Positions 34,334-47,278 of a stretch of DNA of 64,000 nt are shown here, in pieces (position 1 is the first letter of the stretch; each line of letters begins with the position of its first letter). The stretch comes from Botryosphaeria dothidea (Eukaryota; Ascomycota; Dothideomycetes; Botryosphaeriales; Botryosphaeriaceae), in assembly GCA_011503125.2 (NCBI GenBank), contig WWBZ02000073.1, forward strand, positions 2,852,001 through 2,916,000, read 5' to 3'. A model generated the notes under the pieces. It had not been told where the DNA came from. It did no database searches and worked only from the letters and a program-made list of their open reading frames with translations. A program made the position numbers and the translations under genes.

Positions 34334-37300
34334 ATGGCTCCCTCTGTCGACGCCGCCGCACACCCCTCCGCCGGACAGGTCAAGTCCGAGAACGCCGGCA
34401 GTGTTAAGGTGCTGGAGGAGCTTCTCCAGAAGCTCACCGTCTCCAAGGCCCAGGAGGACATCCTCTCCACTTCTCACGACCTTGCCACCTTCATCAACGG
34501 TGACATTGAGGAGGGCGATGCTCCCACTCAGTAAGTTTGCCCCTCCAATCCCCCGCCGGAGCGCCCGCGGTCGCCTTGCTCGCGCGCCCCGGTCGCAACT
34601 TTCGGGCCTAAGCCGCTGACAACTTTTGCAGGGCCGTCGCACTGCTGAAGAAGCAGCTGGGCAACAAGAAGGATGCTCTCGCACGGGAACGTGCCCTTGA
34701 CGCGATCAAGGCCATCGCCTCGCACTCGACCGTCTCCCCCGCTGTCGAGCCCTACCTCGTCGCTCTCCTGCCTGCTACTCTTGCCGCCATCGGCGACAAG
34801 ATGGTCCCCGTCAAGAACGCTGCCCAGGCTGCCGCTCAGGCCGTCGTCGAGGCTACCAACGCCAACGCCGTCAAGGCTGTCATTCCCCCGATCATCGACT
34901 CCCTCCGCAGTGCCCAGAAGTGGCCCGAGAAGATGACCGACCTGAAGTGCATTGAGCTTCTCGCCGAGAGGTCTCGCGCTCAGACTGGCTACCGTGTCCC
35001 CGACCTCATCCCCGTCGTCTCCGAGGCTATGTGGGATACCAAGGCCGAGGTCAAGAAGGCTGCTTACGGCACCATGGAGAAGCTCTGCGAGCTTATCTCC
35101 AACAAGGATATCGAGCGCTTCATTCCGGAGCTCATCAAGTGTATCGCCAAGCCTGAGAACGTCCCCGAGACTGTTCACTTGCTCGGTGCCACCACCTTCG
35201 TCTCCGACGTCCACGAGCCTACCCTTGCCATTATGGTTCCTCTGCTTGAGCGTGGTCTTGTCGAGCGCGAGACTGCCATCAAGCGTAAGTCTGCTGTCAT
35301 TATCGACAACATGTGCAAGCTGGTCGAGGACCCCAACATCGTCGCCTCTTTCTTGCCCCGTCTGTACCCGGCTCTCAAGAAGAACTACGACACTCTTGCC
35401 GACCCTGAGGCCCGTGAGAAGACCAAGCAGGCCATTGACACTCTCTGCCGTGTCGGTCACATCGTCGATGACAAGCTGCCCGAGCGTTCCCGCTCCGGTG
35501 ACATCTCCACCATCCTTCCCGTCCTGAAGAGCGTCCTCGGCAAGAAGGCCGACAACGCCAAGTTCGAGCCCATCTTCGAGTACATCTCCGCCATCGCCGG
35601 CCAGCTCATTGACGAGAAGGAGGCCGAGGGCAGCGTCTGGGCTGCCAACGCTCTGCCCTACGTCGCCGCCATCATTCCTGAGGCCGACGCCAAGAACGCC
35701 GTGGAGTCTCTTCGCAAGAAGACTCTCCCCGGCTTCAGCGAGGCTGATGAGATTCCCTCTGATGAGGAGGAGGGCGAGGACCTGTGCAACTGCACTTTCT
35801 CCCTGGCCTACGGTGCTAAGATCCTGCTCAACCAGACTCACCTGCGCCTGAAGCGTGGCCAGCGCTACGGTCTTCTCGGCCCTAACGGTTCCGGCAAGAC
35901 CACCCTCATGCGCGCCATCAACAACGAGCAGCTCGAGGGTTTCCCCAAGCAGTCTGAGGTCAAGACCGTCTACGTCGAGCACGACCTGGACTCTGCCGAC
36001 ACTGAGCAGACCGTCATTGGCTGGACCATGAAGAAGCTCGAGACTGCTGGTGTCACCAAGTCTCAGAAGGAGGTTGAGGACAAGCTCGAGGAGTTCGGCT
36101 TCGTCCGTGAGCAGCTCGAGTCTCCCATCACCTCCCTCTCAGGTGGTTGGAAGATGAAGCTGGCTCTTGCCCGTGCCGTCTTTGAGGAGCCTGATATCCT
36201 CCTGCTTGATGAGCCCACCAACCACATGGACGTCAAGAACGTTGCTTGGCTCGAGCAGTACCTCGTCAACTCTCCTTGCACCTCCATTATCATCTCCCAC
36301 GACTCCAAGTTCTTGGACAACGTTATCCAGCACGTCATTCACTACGAGCGCTTCAAGCTCAAGCGCTACCGTGGTAACATCTCCGAGTTCGTCAAGAGGG
36401 TTCCCTCTGCCAAGTCGTACTACGAGCTCGGTGCCTCTGAGATGGAGTTCAAGTTCCCCGAGCCCGGTTTCCTCGAGGGTGTCAAGACCAAGGCCAAGGC
36501 TATTGTCCGTGTCAGCAACATGACCTTCCAGTACCCCGGTACCTCGAAGCCTCAGATCTCCGACATCACCTTCCAGTGCTCTCTCGGTTCTCGTATCGCC
36601 GTCATCGGTCCCAACGGTGCCGGCAAGTCGACTCTGGTCAACGTTTTGACTGGTGAGCTTATCCCCACCAGCGGTGAGGTCTACCACCACGAAAACATCC
36701 GCATTGCCTACATCAAGCAGCACGCCTTCGCCCACATTGATCACCACTTGGACAGCACGCCCTCTGAGTACATTCAGTGGCGTTTCCAGACTGGTGAGGA
36801 CCGTGAGACCATGGACCGTGCCAACAAGCAGATCACCGAGGATGATGAGAAGGCCATGGACAAGATCTTCAGGATTGAGGGCACTCAGCGCAAGGTCATT
36901 GGTATCAACGCCCGTAGAAAGTTCAAGAACAGCTACGAGTACGAGTGTTCGTTCGCTCTCGGCGACAACGTCGGTATGAAGAACGAGCGCTGGACCCCCA
37001 TGATGACTGCCGACAACGCCTGGATTCCCCGTAACGAGCTGATCGCCTCCCACGCCAAGATGGTTGCTGAGGTTGATCAGAAGGAGGCTCTTGCCAGTGG
37101 TCAGTTCCGTCCCCTGGTCCGCAAGGAGATTGAGGCCCACTGCGCCAACTTCGGTCTGGATGCTGAGCTCGTCTCCCACTCCCGCATGCGCGGTCTGTCC
37201 GGTGGTCAGCGTGTCAAGGTCGTCCTTGCCGCTTGCTCGTGGCAGCGTCCTCACTTGATCGTCCTCGACGAGCCTACCAACTACCTTGACCGTGACTCTC

Positions 37301-37691
37301 TCGGTGCTCTGTCGAAGGCCATCAAGACTTTCGAGGGTGGTGTGATCATCATCACTCACTCGGCTGAGTTCACCAAGAACCTCACTGAGGAAGTCTGGGC
37401 TGTCATGGACGGTAAGATGACTCCTTCCGGTCACAACTGGGTCGCCGGCCAGGGCGCCGGCCCTCGTTTGACCGAGAAGGTCGATGAGGAGGACAAGTTC
37501 GATGCCATGGGCAACAAGATTGAGGGTACCAAGAAGCAGAAGAAGCTCACTTCTTCTGAGCTCCGCAAGAAGAAGAAGGAGAGGTATGTTAATTCACACC
37601 ATCTACAATTATCGAACAGAATGCTAACGCTCTTGACAGGATGGCCCGCCGCAAGCGTGGTGAGGAGGTCTTCTCTGATGAGGACGACTAG
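34334..37691 (+). CDS. TEF3: Translation elongation factor 3 (fungal ABC-F-type ATPase)
   Basis: Three exons (34334-34530, 34632-37583, 37640-37691) encode 1066 residues. The N-terminal HEAT-repeat region covers about residues 70-380. It is followed by two ABC cassettes. Cassette 1 has Walker [10 protein letters not shown] (near 482), signature [14 protein letters not shown] and Walker [13 protein letters not shown]. Cassette 2 has GPNGAGKST (near 725), [13 protein letters not shown] and [12 protein letters not shown], with the chromodomain-like insertion between its Walker A and signature. The C terminus is Lys-rich ([16 protein letters not shown]) and ends [10 protein letters not shown]-3 is an essential fungal ribosome-bound ATPase that helps release E-site tRNA in each cycle. 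Codon use is strongly biased to C- and G-ending codons, as in highly expressed genes, which produces long antisense frames. Confidence 0.98.
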
Positions 37692-40209
37692 ATTCGTGCA
37701 TGAAGAATTCCGCGAGTCTTTCGTACTTTTTCTTGTGTTTTTCCAGCGATTCCCCAATGCGGACGATCAAAAAAGCATAATGGTGATGGTTTGTCTAGAT
37801 GCCGGCGAAGCACGTATCAAGACGACATGTGTGATGCCTGGCTGGGGTTGGGTTCGGCGTCTTTCTCATTTTGTTGATTATGGTGGATTAGAGTCATGGT
37901 TTTATGATTTCCCACTACTGCGGCACGATGCACCTTTCTTCGGCAGATTAGATATAGATCTCGCTGCTGCGAAAAAAAATCGAAGACCCTTGATTACTTC
38001 AAACTAGGTTATCCATTTCGATTGTGTCGTTGAGGCTACGGTGGCAAAGTATGAGTTCACGTGCGTGGCAACAAGTCAATCCTTACCCGCAATTCCCTGA
38101 TGTCAAGGTGAACCTCTTGAATTAAACTTTTATGCGGACCCATGACTCACATGAGAATGATGCACCACAAGATTTACAGTGACTTTCGCTCGTGATATCA
38201 CTTCGTATGTCATTCTCAGTAATTGCCGGGATCATGAGCTTTTTTCTCCCAACCGTGTTCCAGGCCCGTCGTTTCCATTCTTCCGGTGTCAACGATTAAA
38301 ACTGGGAAGAGGGGAAATTATAGCTCATTTGGTTTTAATTAGAATTCCATGATGGTATTCTTCTTCTATTGTAGGACTACAAGACGTTTTGAGTGGTATG
38401 TCTGAATTTTTACGCCGATGGAGAGCCTTCTCACTGAAAGGTTTGGTTTGCGGACACCTCCACCCTTAGGCTTGCAATAGAACTCCTGAAGAAGAATGAC
38501 CTAGAGTATGGAGTTTTATGGCAATTGTCACTGCTCAGATTCCTGCTACAACTGACATAGACCCAAGAACGGTTGCTTGCTGTGAGAACCTCTGTTTCGC
38601 AGCGGACCATGTGTTCGTAGATATTTAAGGCGCTTCATTCCTCAGCTCTTGTGCTTCTTCTGCAGCGCTTCCTTTCCAGATAATTGAGCATGCTACCACT
38701 CCTTACGTGTTTATCACCTATAGTCTAAATCTTAAAGTATATCGACAGCTAGCATAAACCCCTCCAAGCTGGCGAGACCTTTGGGATAGATTATCAAACC
38801 TAAAGGATGTTTGCGGAAGGCGTGAAGGTCCCTCATCGCTACGCTTTCTTCCAAAGCGCTGTCCGTCATCCGAAAGAGAACCCTCGCCTCTGCATCCGCC
38901 TGCTACTTGCTCTTATCCGGCCCTATGAGTTGCACCCGAGTCGCCCGGTTGTACTGTGAGTGTCCGCGCGAACCCTTTTGCAGTTTTGAGAACTCCACTG
39001 ACGTTGGACCGAGCAGTCTTGGCTGCGATGTCAAGCCATCCCGGTTAGTCACCACGAGCGCCAGTGTGCGGTGGAAAATGCGCGGTTGTGTATTTCCATT
39101 ACTGTGTCTTGAGTCCAATACCTCCGCCTCCGACTTGTAGTCAGCTGTCTGAATCTGTTCACTACTCTGGGTGGAGGTGTTGCGGCGGCCCCAACTCCGC
39201 ACTGCGCGAGGTGGGTGTGCAAGAGAAGGCATATGCGTGCTTTGGTGGGTTGAGAGTTATTGTCTTTGTCTGCTAGAGGAAATGGCTATACCGTCTGGGT
39301 TCTAATTTGAGTTGGACCAGCCCAACTGTTTACTGTTTTCGTGGCGCTTTGGCTTGTGTAGGAGCAGCTGGTTTAGCACCATGTTGGCGTCGTCTACTTG
39401 TCTTTGGTTGGGCGGGATCTCAACTGCGGCTTTGAGAAGTTAGAAAGAAAGGCGTGTATGATTTGAAGAACGAGTTCAGAGTGTGAAAATAAATCTGAAT
39501 TGTCTTCCTGGGAAAGAGCTTGGAGCGATTGTATAAGGAATGTCATCCAACAATTCATGATCGTTTGTAGATACCTCTTTGGCAGCAGAATCAAACACCA
39601 AGCCTTGGGTTACTGGTTAGACCCCAAAGTCGAGCTGCTCGTTGTGTTAAGCTCATCTTCAAGATGTTCTAGTGCGAAATTGATTATTTGGAGTGGAGTA
39701 AAGAACGTCGGAACTGCAAGCGGCGGGTCAGGCATAGGAGAGGTAACTAGCCTAGAGAAGATCTAACTATTACCCATACCAGAGTCGATGGAAGCATTGT
39801 TGAGTATTGAGGGTGTGGGGATTGAGGCGAAAGCCAGCGAATACAGTTGAGCCGACTTTAGGAAAGAGGGCAAGAGCCGGTGAGAAGGGAATGAAAGGGT
39901 TGATGGAGACGCTGAGACATATACGAAGACGGCGATTGTGCATTGGTCTAGAACCGTGTCGCATCCAGCTGGCACCGCAGCACTCATTGAAGCATCTGAA
40001 TACGTCGTCATGACGGCGAAAGGTACTTCGTTGCCTCCGACAAGCAGTGACTTAAAACGTAGGCCTATAACGTTGTGTCATGATCTTATCCATTCGTGAG
40101 GGTATCTAAAGTATCGAGTATGCCTCCCACACGATCACCTGCGTGTATGGACTTTCGGGCGGTCATCTACATCGCAGCGCGGCAGCTCGCTCTATGGATG
40201 GCAAGCGGT
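37692..40209. other. Convergent spacer between EF-3 and the I9 inhibitor gene
   Basis: 2.5 kb with AT-richer stretches and no supported gene. The first few hundred bases are probably EF-3 3' UTR; no other structure was seen. Confidence 0.45.
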
Positions 40210-40703
40210 CTACTGGGTCTTGACTTCCTGATCGGCCTCGACGGTGACGTGGTCGTTGGTCGCCAGGCTGTGGACGGTGTCCGCGGGGAACTCGGCACTG
40301 TGATGTCCGTCAGCCGGATGGTCCCGGGGAGGATTGTGGGAACGTGGGAGATTGATGATCATGGAACGGTGTGAGTGTGCTGTTGATCGGGGTGTGGGGT
40401 GTGGGGTGTGGGCCCATGCGGTCTGATGATGATGCAGTCTGTAACAAGAGGGTGGGGTAGTCGTACGTGAAGCCCTTGATCAGCTTGAACTCGTGGGTGA
40501 CCTTGCCGCCCTGGTCGGCGACAGACTTCTTGGCCCTGGGAAGAGAGGTCAGCGGGGTTTCATGGGTCGAAGTGATGATGGCAGCCTACTTCTCAAGCTC
40601 GTCGGCGCTGGCGCCTTCCTTGAGGGTGACCTGAGCCCAAGTCAGCACGAGAGCATCATCTAGGCAGCAAAAGTTTTTAGAATCGTACGTTGATGGCAGG
40701 CAT
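40210..40703 (-). CDS. PBI2: Proteinase B inhibitor-like small protein (inhibitor I9 domain, Pbi2 type)
   Basis: A four-exon gene too fragmented to appear as one frame: 40703-40689, 40630-40590, 40535-40467 and 40297-40210, giving 70 residues. Spliced, it starts MPAINVTLKEGASADELEK, continues AKKSVADQGGKVTHEF and KLIKGFTAEFPADTVHSL, and ends VEADQEVKTQ. This is the complete single-domain I9 fold (PF05922) that resembles a subtilisin propeptide. Yeast Pbi2 inhibits vacuolar proteinase B and acts in vacuole fusion (LMA1 with thioredoxin). All four parts are in phase. Intron 3 is 169 nt and contains a GGGGTGT-type short repeat. No signal peptide, consistent with a cytosolic inhibitor. Confidence 0.9.
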
Positions 40704-41257
40704 TTTGGTAGATGTAGTAATGTGTCTGCGAAGTGTTCTCGAGAAGAGGATGATGGGCTGAGTTGTGAGAGTGGTGATGAACGTTGAAAGAGGGCACGAG
40801 GTGAGTGGGCGAGCTTATGTATCAGACTGCCCCTCCCCCTCCACACGATCAAGGCCGTAGCTAGGCGCTCGATGACGTGCGTTGGCCTTGCTGCGGAGCC
40901 TGCGATAACGTGGCGGTCAGCTTGGCGCCGCAGCCGCCTCAGATGCGGCGTCTGGAATGCAGGGCATTGGCTATCGCATCAGCCTTGCCTGGTCATGAGC
41001 AATATCCAAGGCGGGCGCTCTCATCATTCCCCGTGGGCGGTGCCGAGCACGACCCTGAGCGTGACGAAAGCGTTGCCGTGGGCGACTGCGGTGCAGTGAG
41101 GGGCAGCATGAGTCCAGGCGCCGGCGAGGCGGCGAACCCTGGCTTATCGATAAGCTCGACCCTTGCTCGATTGCGGACTAGCGCCGTCGTCGAGCCAAAA
41201 TTTCCTCTGCGAAGCTGTCGCGACTTGCGATCTGCGTGAGGTCGCCGCGCAACAACC
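40704..41257. other. Divergent promoter region PBI2/BMS1
   Basis: 553 bp between the two start codons. No other gene or clear motif was seen. Confidence 0.5.
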
Positions 41258-44200
41258 ATGTCCGAACAGACGAACAAGCCTCACCGTGTGGGCAAGGAGA
41301 AGAAGAAGCCTACTGGGGGTACGTCGCAACAATCTACAATTTGCTGGAGCCGGGCTGACTGACATGCGCAGGAACGAACCCCAAGGCCTTTGCCTTCGCG
41401 AACCCGGGCAAACTTCAGAAACAGGCTGCGCGCTCTCACGATGTATTGACCTTGACCCCAATATCGCGGACCAAGTTACTAAGACTCTACTAGGTCAAGG
41501 AGAAGCGCCTCCATGTTCCGATGGTGGACCGCCTCCCCGAGGAGGCACCACCCATCGTTGTCGCCGTTGTTGGACCTCCTGGGGTTGGCAAGACGACTCT
41601 GATCAAGTCCCTTATCCGCCGCTACACGAAGCAAACTCTTTCACATCCTACCGGACCTCTTACCGTTGTCACGTCGAAGCGCCGCCGCCTTACCTTCCTC
41701 GAGACTCCTGCCGATTCCCTCGCCGCCATGATTGATATCGCCAAAGTTGTGGATATTGTGCTGCTCATGATTGACGGCAACTACGGGTTCGAGATGGAAA
41801 CCATGGAGTTCTTGAATGTCCTGAGCTCCACTGGTATGCCCGGAAACGTTTTTGGCATCCTGACACACTTGGACCTGTTCAAGAAGCAGTCCGCGCTCAA
41901 GATTCAGAAGAAGAGGCTAAAGCACCGTTTCTGGAGCGAGCTGTACCAGGGAGCGAAGCTCTTCTATCTATCTGGTGTGGTCAATGGCCGATACCCGGAT
42001 CGTGAGGTTCTTAACCTGTCTAGGTTCTTGTCGGTTATGAAGAACCCACGGCCTCTCGTGTGGAGGAATTCGCACCCTTATTGCTTAGCCGATCGCTTTT
42101 TGGACCTTACGCCACCGACTGATATCGAGGAGAATCCTAAATGCGATAGAACAGTCGCGCTCTACGGCTATTTGAGAGGCACGAATTTCCCAGCGCAAGG
42201 CGCGAGAGTACACGTACCAGGAGTGGGAGATTTGAACGTATCAATGATTGAACCCCTGCCTGACCCATGTCCGACGCCATACCAGGAAAAGGCCGCGGAA
42301 AAGACCACTGGCAAGTCAAAGAGCAGGAGATTGGGCGAGAAGCAGAAGGTCCTTTTTGCTCCGATGTCTGACGTCGGTGGCGTGTTGGTCGATAAGGATG
42401 CGGTCTATATTGATGTGAAAACGACGACATTCAATAAAGACGACGACGCTGAAGAGCGAGGACTCGGAGAGCAATTGGTTGTTGGTTTGCAGGGTGAAAG
42501 GAGGTTGCTGGGTGAAGCCGACAAGGGATTGAAGCTCTTCAGCAATGGCGAAACGATCGACAGAAATGTCACAGAAGATGAGGTGAACGACAAAGGCCGG
42601 ACCAGCCAGCGTCATGCTCGTCTTGCAAGCAGAGCCGAGGAGGAATATGACGAGGAGTACGGTAGTGAAGAGGAAGAGGAAGACGAGGAGATGCTAGAAA
42701 GCGGTGGAGAGGATGAAGACGACGATACAGGTTTCCTGGAAGAAAGTCGACTAGGTCGTGCGTTCCGTAAGGATGACGAAAAGGCTACGAACGGAGATGC
42801 CGAAGACGACATTGCTTTCGCCGACAGCGACTCCGATCTTGGATCAATCTCTTCAGTGGAAGACCAGGAGCTCGAGGATCCTGATGACCTGGATGATGAT
42901 GATGAGGACTTCTCGGACGACGAAGACGGCGCCCTCAAGTGGAAAGATAATCTTGCTGAAAACGCGAGGAGAACCCATGGCAAGAAACGACCGTACCGCA
43001 CCGCTGAACTCGCTCGTTTAATGTATAATGACTCCTTGTCACCGGCTGAGGCCATACGGACATGGCGAGGAGAGAAAGATAATGAGGAGTCCGAGGAGCA
43101 AGAGCCGGACGAGTTCTTCAAGGCAGTCAAGGACAACTCTGCGACACAGAGCGAAGATCGTGCCATCCCTGAATACGATTACGATGCTCTGCAACAGAAG
43201 TGGACCGACAAAGAAAACCTAGAAGCTCTCCGTCAGAGATTCGCATCTACCAGGCTTGGAAAAGATGATGACGACGAAGATGGCTCGGACGAAGAGTTCA
43301 ACGGTATCGAGGATGACGATGAGGGAGATGGCGCCTTCGAGGATCTCGAAACTGGAGAAGTCATGGGGGGCAAGGAGAGCGAAGAAGATGAGGAGGCTAA
43401 GATGCAAGATGAGCGCGAGAAGAACGCACGCAAGAAAGAAGAGCTCAAGCTTCGATTCGAGGAAGAAGACCGTTCCGGCTTCGCAAACGACAAGACCAAC
43501 GAACGAGCAGAAGGCGGTGGAGAAGAGGAGTTCGGTGAAGACGATTGGTATGATGCGCAGAAGGCTGCCATCCAGAAGCAGCTGGACATCAATCGTGCCG
43601 AGTTTGAGCAACTGGACGATCAATCCCGTGTCCGCGTCGAGGGCTACAAGGCCGGCACATATGCTCGGATCGTGCTCGAGAACGTCCCCTACGAGTTCTC
43701 GGTTCATTTCAACCCGCGCTTTCCCATCCTTATTGGTGGCCTCACTCCCACTGAGGACCGCTTTGGGTATCTTCAAGTCCGTATCAAGCGTCACCGCTGG
43801 CACAAGAAAATCCTCAAAACGAACGACCCTCTCATCTTCTCTTTGGGATGGAGGAGATTCCAGTCACTACCAGTCTACAGTATTTCGGATTCGCGTGTGC
43901 GCAACCGTATGCTGAAGTACACACCAGAGCACATGCACTGCTTTGGTACCTTCTACGGACCATTGATTGCGCCGAATACGGGTTTCTGCTGCGTGCAAAG
44001 CTTCTCTAACAAGAATCCGGGCTTCCGCATCGCCGCGACTGGAGTGGTGCTCAACGTGGACGAGAGCTTCGAGATTGTCAAGAAACTTAAGCTCACTGGA
44101 CATCCGTACAAGATCTTCAAGAACACCGCATTCATTAAGGACATGTTCGGTTCATCCTTGGAAATTGCCAAGTTCGAGGGAGCTAGCATCAAAACTGTGT

Positions 44201-44865
44201 CTGGCATCCGCGGTCAGATCAAAAGAGCATTGAGCAAACCGGAGGGCTGTTTCCGTGCAACTTTTGAAGACAAGGTTCTCATGAGCGATATTGTGTTCTT
44301 GAGAGCATGGTACCCAATCAAGCCACACAAATTCTACAACCCTGTCACGAACCTCCTCGACCTTCCAGGCGCTGCGGAGGACGGCGAGGACACTGCCTGG
44401 AAGGGGATGCGTCTTACTGGACAGGTGCGCAGGGACGAAGGTATCGAAACGCCAAAGGAGAAGAACTCGGCCTACCGCAAAATTGAGCGCGCAGAACGCC
44501 ATTTCAATCCCCTCAGAGTTCCGAAGAAGCTGGCTGCCGACCTGCCATTCAACTCGCAACCAGTGCAGATGCAGAAGCAGAAGAAGGAGACATATCTGCA
44601 GAAGCGCGCGGTTGTGGCCGGCAGGGAGGAGAGGACGGCTAGGAACTTGATGCAGCAGGTCATGACCCTGCGGAACGAAAAGGTTGCCAAACGCAGAGAA
44701 GCACAGGAGAAGAGAAGAGAGGGATACCGGAAGAAGGTCGCGGAGAACGCGAAGAAGAGGGCTGAGCGCGAGAAGCGCGAGAAGGCCGAATTCTGGGAGA
44801 AGGAAGGCAGGAAGAGAAAAGCGCAGGAGGCGGCAGCCAACCGCGGTGGGAAGAGACGAAAGTGA
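41258..44865 (+). CDS. BMS1: Ribosome biogenesis GTPase BMS1
   Basis: Three exons (41258-41318, 41372-41442, 41494-44865) encode 1167 residues. The start MSEQTNKPHRVGKEKKKP joins to NPKAFAFANPGKLQKQAARSHD, then VKEKRLHVPMVDR. The GTPase domain has P-loop GPPGVGKTT (near 71) and the G4-like THLD. The middle third is very acidic with long Asp/Glu runs. The C-terminal part contains the BMS1/TSR1 domain (YEFSVHFNPRFPILIGGL, FYGPLIAPNTGFCC) and ends in a Lys/Arg coiled tail (RRKAQEAAANRGGKRRK). BMS1 recruits Rcl1 to the nucleolar small-subunit processome for 18S rRNA processing. The two small 5' exons were placed by phase and conserved sequence. The gene looks intact. Confidence 0.97.
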
Positions 44866-45140
44866 GCTGTCTCATTTTTTTTTCTGTTTTTGTGTTTTCT
44901 TCGCAGATCGATCTGGGGGAGCTCGTGGTTATCTGGGGGCGGTTACGTGCATGAAGGCGTGAGCTCGTTCTTCCAACAGGCATTTCCCGGCGTTGGGCAG
45001 CAGGGGTCCTTCCCGAGATTCAGAATTTCTTTTTCCACATGCATCATCACGAGAAAAGCGACTCCCGCAAACGCAAAATGGGTGTGGGCGATCATGTATC
45101 AGGTAGCAGGCAATTCGAGGGGGTCATTTGACACGAGCGG

Positions 45141-45146
45141 ACGCGT
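45141..45146. promoter_or_regulatory. MCB-type element (ACGCGT), distal, upstream of the Whi5/Nrm1-like gene
   Basis: Exact ACGCGT, 468 bp before the ATG at 45609. In yeasts, NRM1 is itself an MBF target, making a feedback loop. The promoter is CG-rich, so chance occurrence is possible. Confidence 0.35.
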
Positions 45147-45459
45147 TGCGCACGAGCACCCGGGGCGTCGGTGTTTATTGCGGCGCGCGCGCGGCGGCTA
45201 CGCAGACGGCGGCGGAGGCGGGCAAAACGCCTGGGCGGGCACATGAACACGCGGAAGTCGCGTCTCGCGCCGCTCAACCTGTTTCTCACCGTCCTTTATC
45301 GCCCGCAAGACACCAGACGCTTGCATCGCGACAAGCCTCACACCCGCGCCTTCGAGTCCTGTTTTCCACTGTTTCCAGATCTCCGCTTGTGCCGCGTTGG
45401 ACACCGCCCGCTCGCATCGCGTGCACCCCGGTCTCGCTGGTGTTCGCTCGTCGGCCAAC

Positions 45460-45465
45460 ACGCGT
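45460..45465. promoter_or_regulatory. MCB-type element (ACGCGT), proximal, upstream of the Whi5/Nrm1-like gene
   Basis: Second exact ACGCGT, 149 bp before the ATG, embedded as CACGCGTCA. It is better placed than the distal copy to act as a G1/S promoter element. Confidence 0.4.
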
Positions 45466-45608
45466 CAGGCGGGTCAGCTGGCGATCTGCGACGACGCAGT
45501 AGCAAGCCTCCGGGCTCATTGTGTCATCACCCATCCCCAGGAGCAGCGCGAACACGCCTCGGAACCGCGCATCTCTCACGGCCACACTGCGACCGACCGA
45601 CGACGACG

Positions 45609-47278
45609 ATGGAGGCATTGACATCTATCGCGCACGACGCGGCCATATCTCCGCGGCCTGACTCTGCCGCCGCGGTGCCAGGCTTGGCTCACACGGCACG
45701 AGCTCACCCCGCCGCCATCAGTGAGTTCGCGCGTCAAAGCAATCTGCATGTATCGCGCAGGAGAACAGCCACGACTGACGCGCGCTGCAGTGAGCCATCA
45801 CGGTGCCGATCGCCATACTACCACCACAACTACCACCGCGACTAGCGATGTGCTCCCCGCCTCCCAGGAATCCAACATCTCCGCCTCCAGCAGCGCCAGC
45901 TACGCGCCGCCTCTTTTATCCTCCCAAAGTAATGTTTCGACGGAGTCGGTCGTCGATACCGAGTTGACATCGCCCGCGACTTCGAATGTTTCGAGCCAGT
46001 GCCCGCCATCCAGCCAGTCCGCCGCCGCGCCCGCCAATCAGGAGGATAATAGACCACCCAGGGCCGTCACACCTCAGCCAGCAACTACCACGAGTGAAGA
46101 AGTTCAGAACGCGTCGACTGCAAGTCCCATGGCTGTCGACACACCAACAATATCATACGGAACAAAACGAACCGCTAGCGGCGCAGTGAAGCTCCCTACC
46201 AGCAACAGCAGCTCCAGGAGTTCAGTTCTCTTGAGTAGCGAGCACTCTAGAAACACCAGCACGTCCTCGAACCCAAGCAGGATAGGACAGGTGAGACTAC
46301 GACGCGACGCGGACGCGTCTTGATTGCAGTTAAATTAACTGTTTTGGGATTCTACAGCTGTCCGCGGACTTGAAGACGCGTCTTTCGTATGCAATGATGA
46401 AAGTCCAGAATGGATGGGAACAAAAATCAATCGATGAGCTAGAGACTGCGGCCTCGTCGCAAAGGACGTCTCCCGCAACGCGGACGCCTACCTCGGTAAA
46501 GTTCAGGAACGCGACGGACTCGCCGCACGCGTATGATCGACGGCGTCGGCCCAGTGCCCTGTCAGACCCGTCAGATCGGTATCTGGGTACACCAGGTTCG
46601 CACGGGAGCCCGCCAGGTATCCGGACCTTTGGTCCAACGAGTGAGTGAACCCTTGTCTTGATATGTCGGGACACTTCGGCTCAATCGCCCTCTTTGGACG
46701 TAGGCTCAGGGGACTTGGATGCCGCAGACGAGGATGGCCGCCCCTCCACAGCTTCAACTTATAGCAGCACCGCATCGTCAGCCCCGACTCTCGCGCCTGC
46801 GCTCGACATAAATATCAGCCCTAAGCGACATCGCCGCTCAACATCTGGGCGCCCTCCACCCATGCTCGGGTCCCAAACAAAAGTCAAGATCTCCAACCCC
46901 TTCACCGATGTCGGTGCACCATCGACGCCCACGCCTGGCAAGCCTCAGCGGCCGGTGGGTATCCTGCGCATGCCCAGCCAGCAGGCGGAAATGGACGCCG
47001 TCGACTCGCTGCTGTTCATGAGCAGCCCGAACAACTCAGCGCATCTAGCACACACCAGCGCGAGTGCGAACTCGACAGCCCATCCCAGTCCGCTGCGGAC
47101 GGAGTTCTCTGTTGCGAAGAGGGTGGCGTTTGACGATCGAAGTAGCAGCAACAGCGAGACGGAGCGCGAGACGAGTAACAGCTCGAAGCTCGCGCGAGTC
47201 GTGCAGGCAGCGAGTTCGGAGATAAGAGAGCGGGTCGCGGCGCTCGGCGAGAGGGCGGCGAGCGCGGATAGTGGGTAA
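45609..47278 (+). CDS. Whi5/Nrm1-family G1/S transcriptional repressor
   Basis: Four exons (45609-45720, 45791-46290, 46358-46640, 46704-47278) encode 489 residues. Most of the protein is Ser/Thr/Pro-rich and disordered with many S/T-P sites (TSPATR, HPSPLR, GSPPG), as expected for a CDK target. The short conserved helix LKTRLSYAMMKVQNGW (from about residue 209) opens exon 3 and matches the Whi5-like domain (PF08528), which binds SBF/MBF. Near residue 395 VDSLLFMSSP is a second motif common to filamentous-fungal members. The family represses G1/S genes until CDK phosphorylation. Exon 1 rests on phase only. Two ACGCGT boxes upstream and further copies inside the gene suggest MBF control. Whether it is the Whi5 or the Nrm1 orthologue cannot be decided here. 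Confidence 0.82.

Larger units (their letters stand above)
44866..45608. other. Spacer BMS1 to Whi5-like gene, with two MCB-type boxes
   Basis: 743 bp with no gene supported. A GC-rich promoter containing ACGCGT at 45141 and 45460 (listed separately). Confidence 0.5.

Noticed and set aside
34528..37434. Long minus-strand frames (484 and 431 codons) opposite EF-3
   Set aside because: They arise from the strong codon bias of EF-3; the + strand encodes an unmistakable full-length protein and the antisense frames contain only Leu/Gly/Val/Asp-rich sequence.
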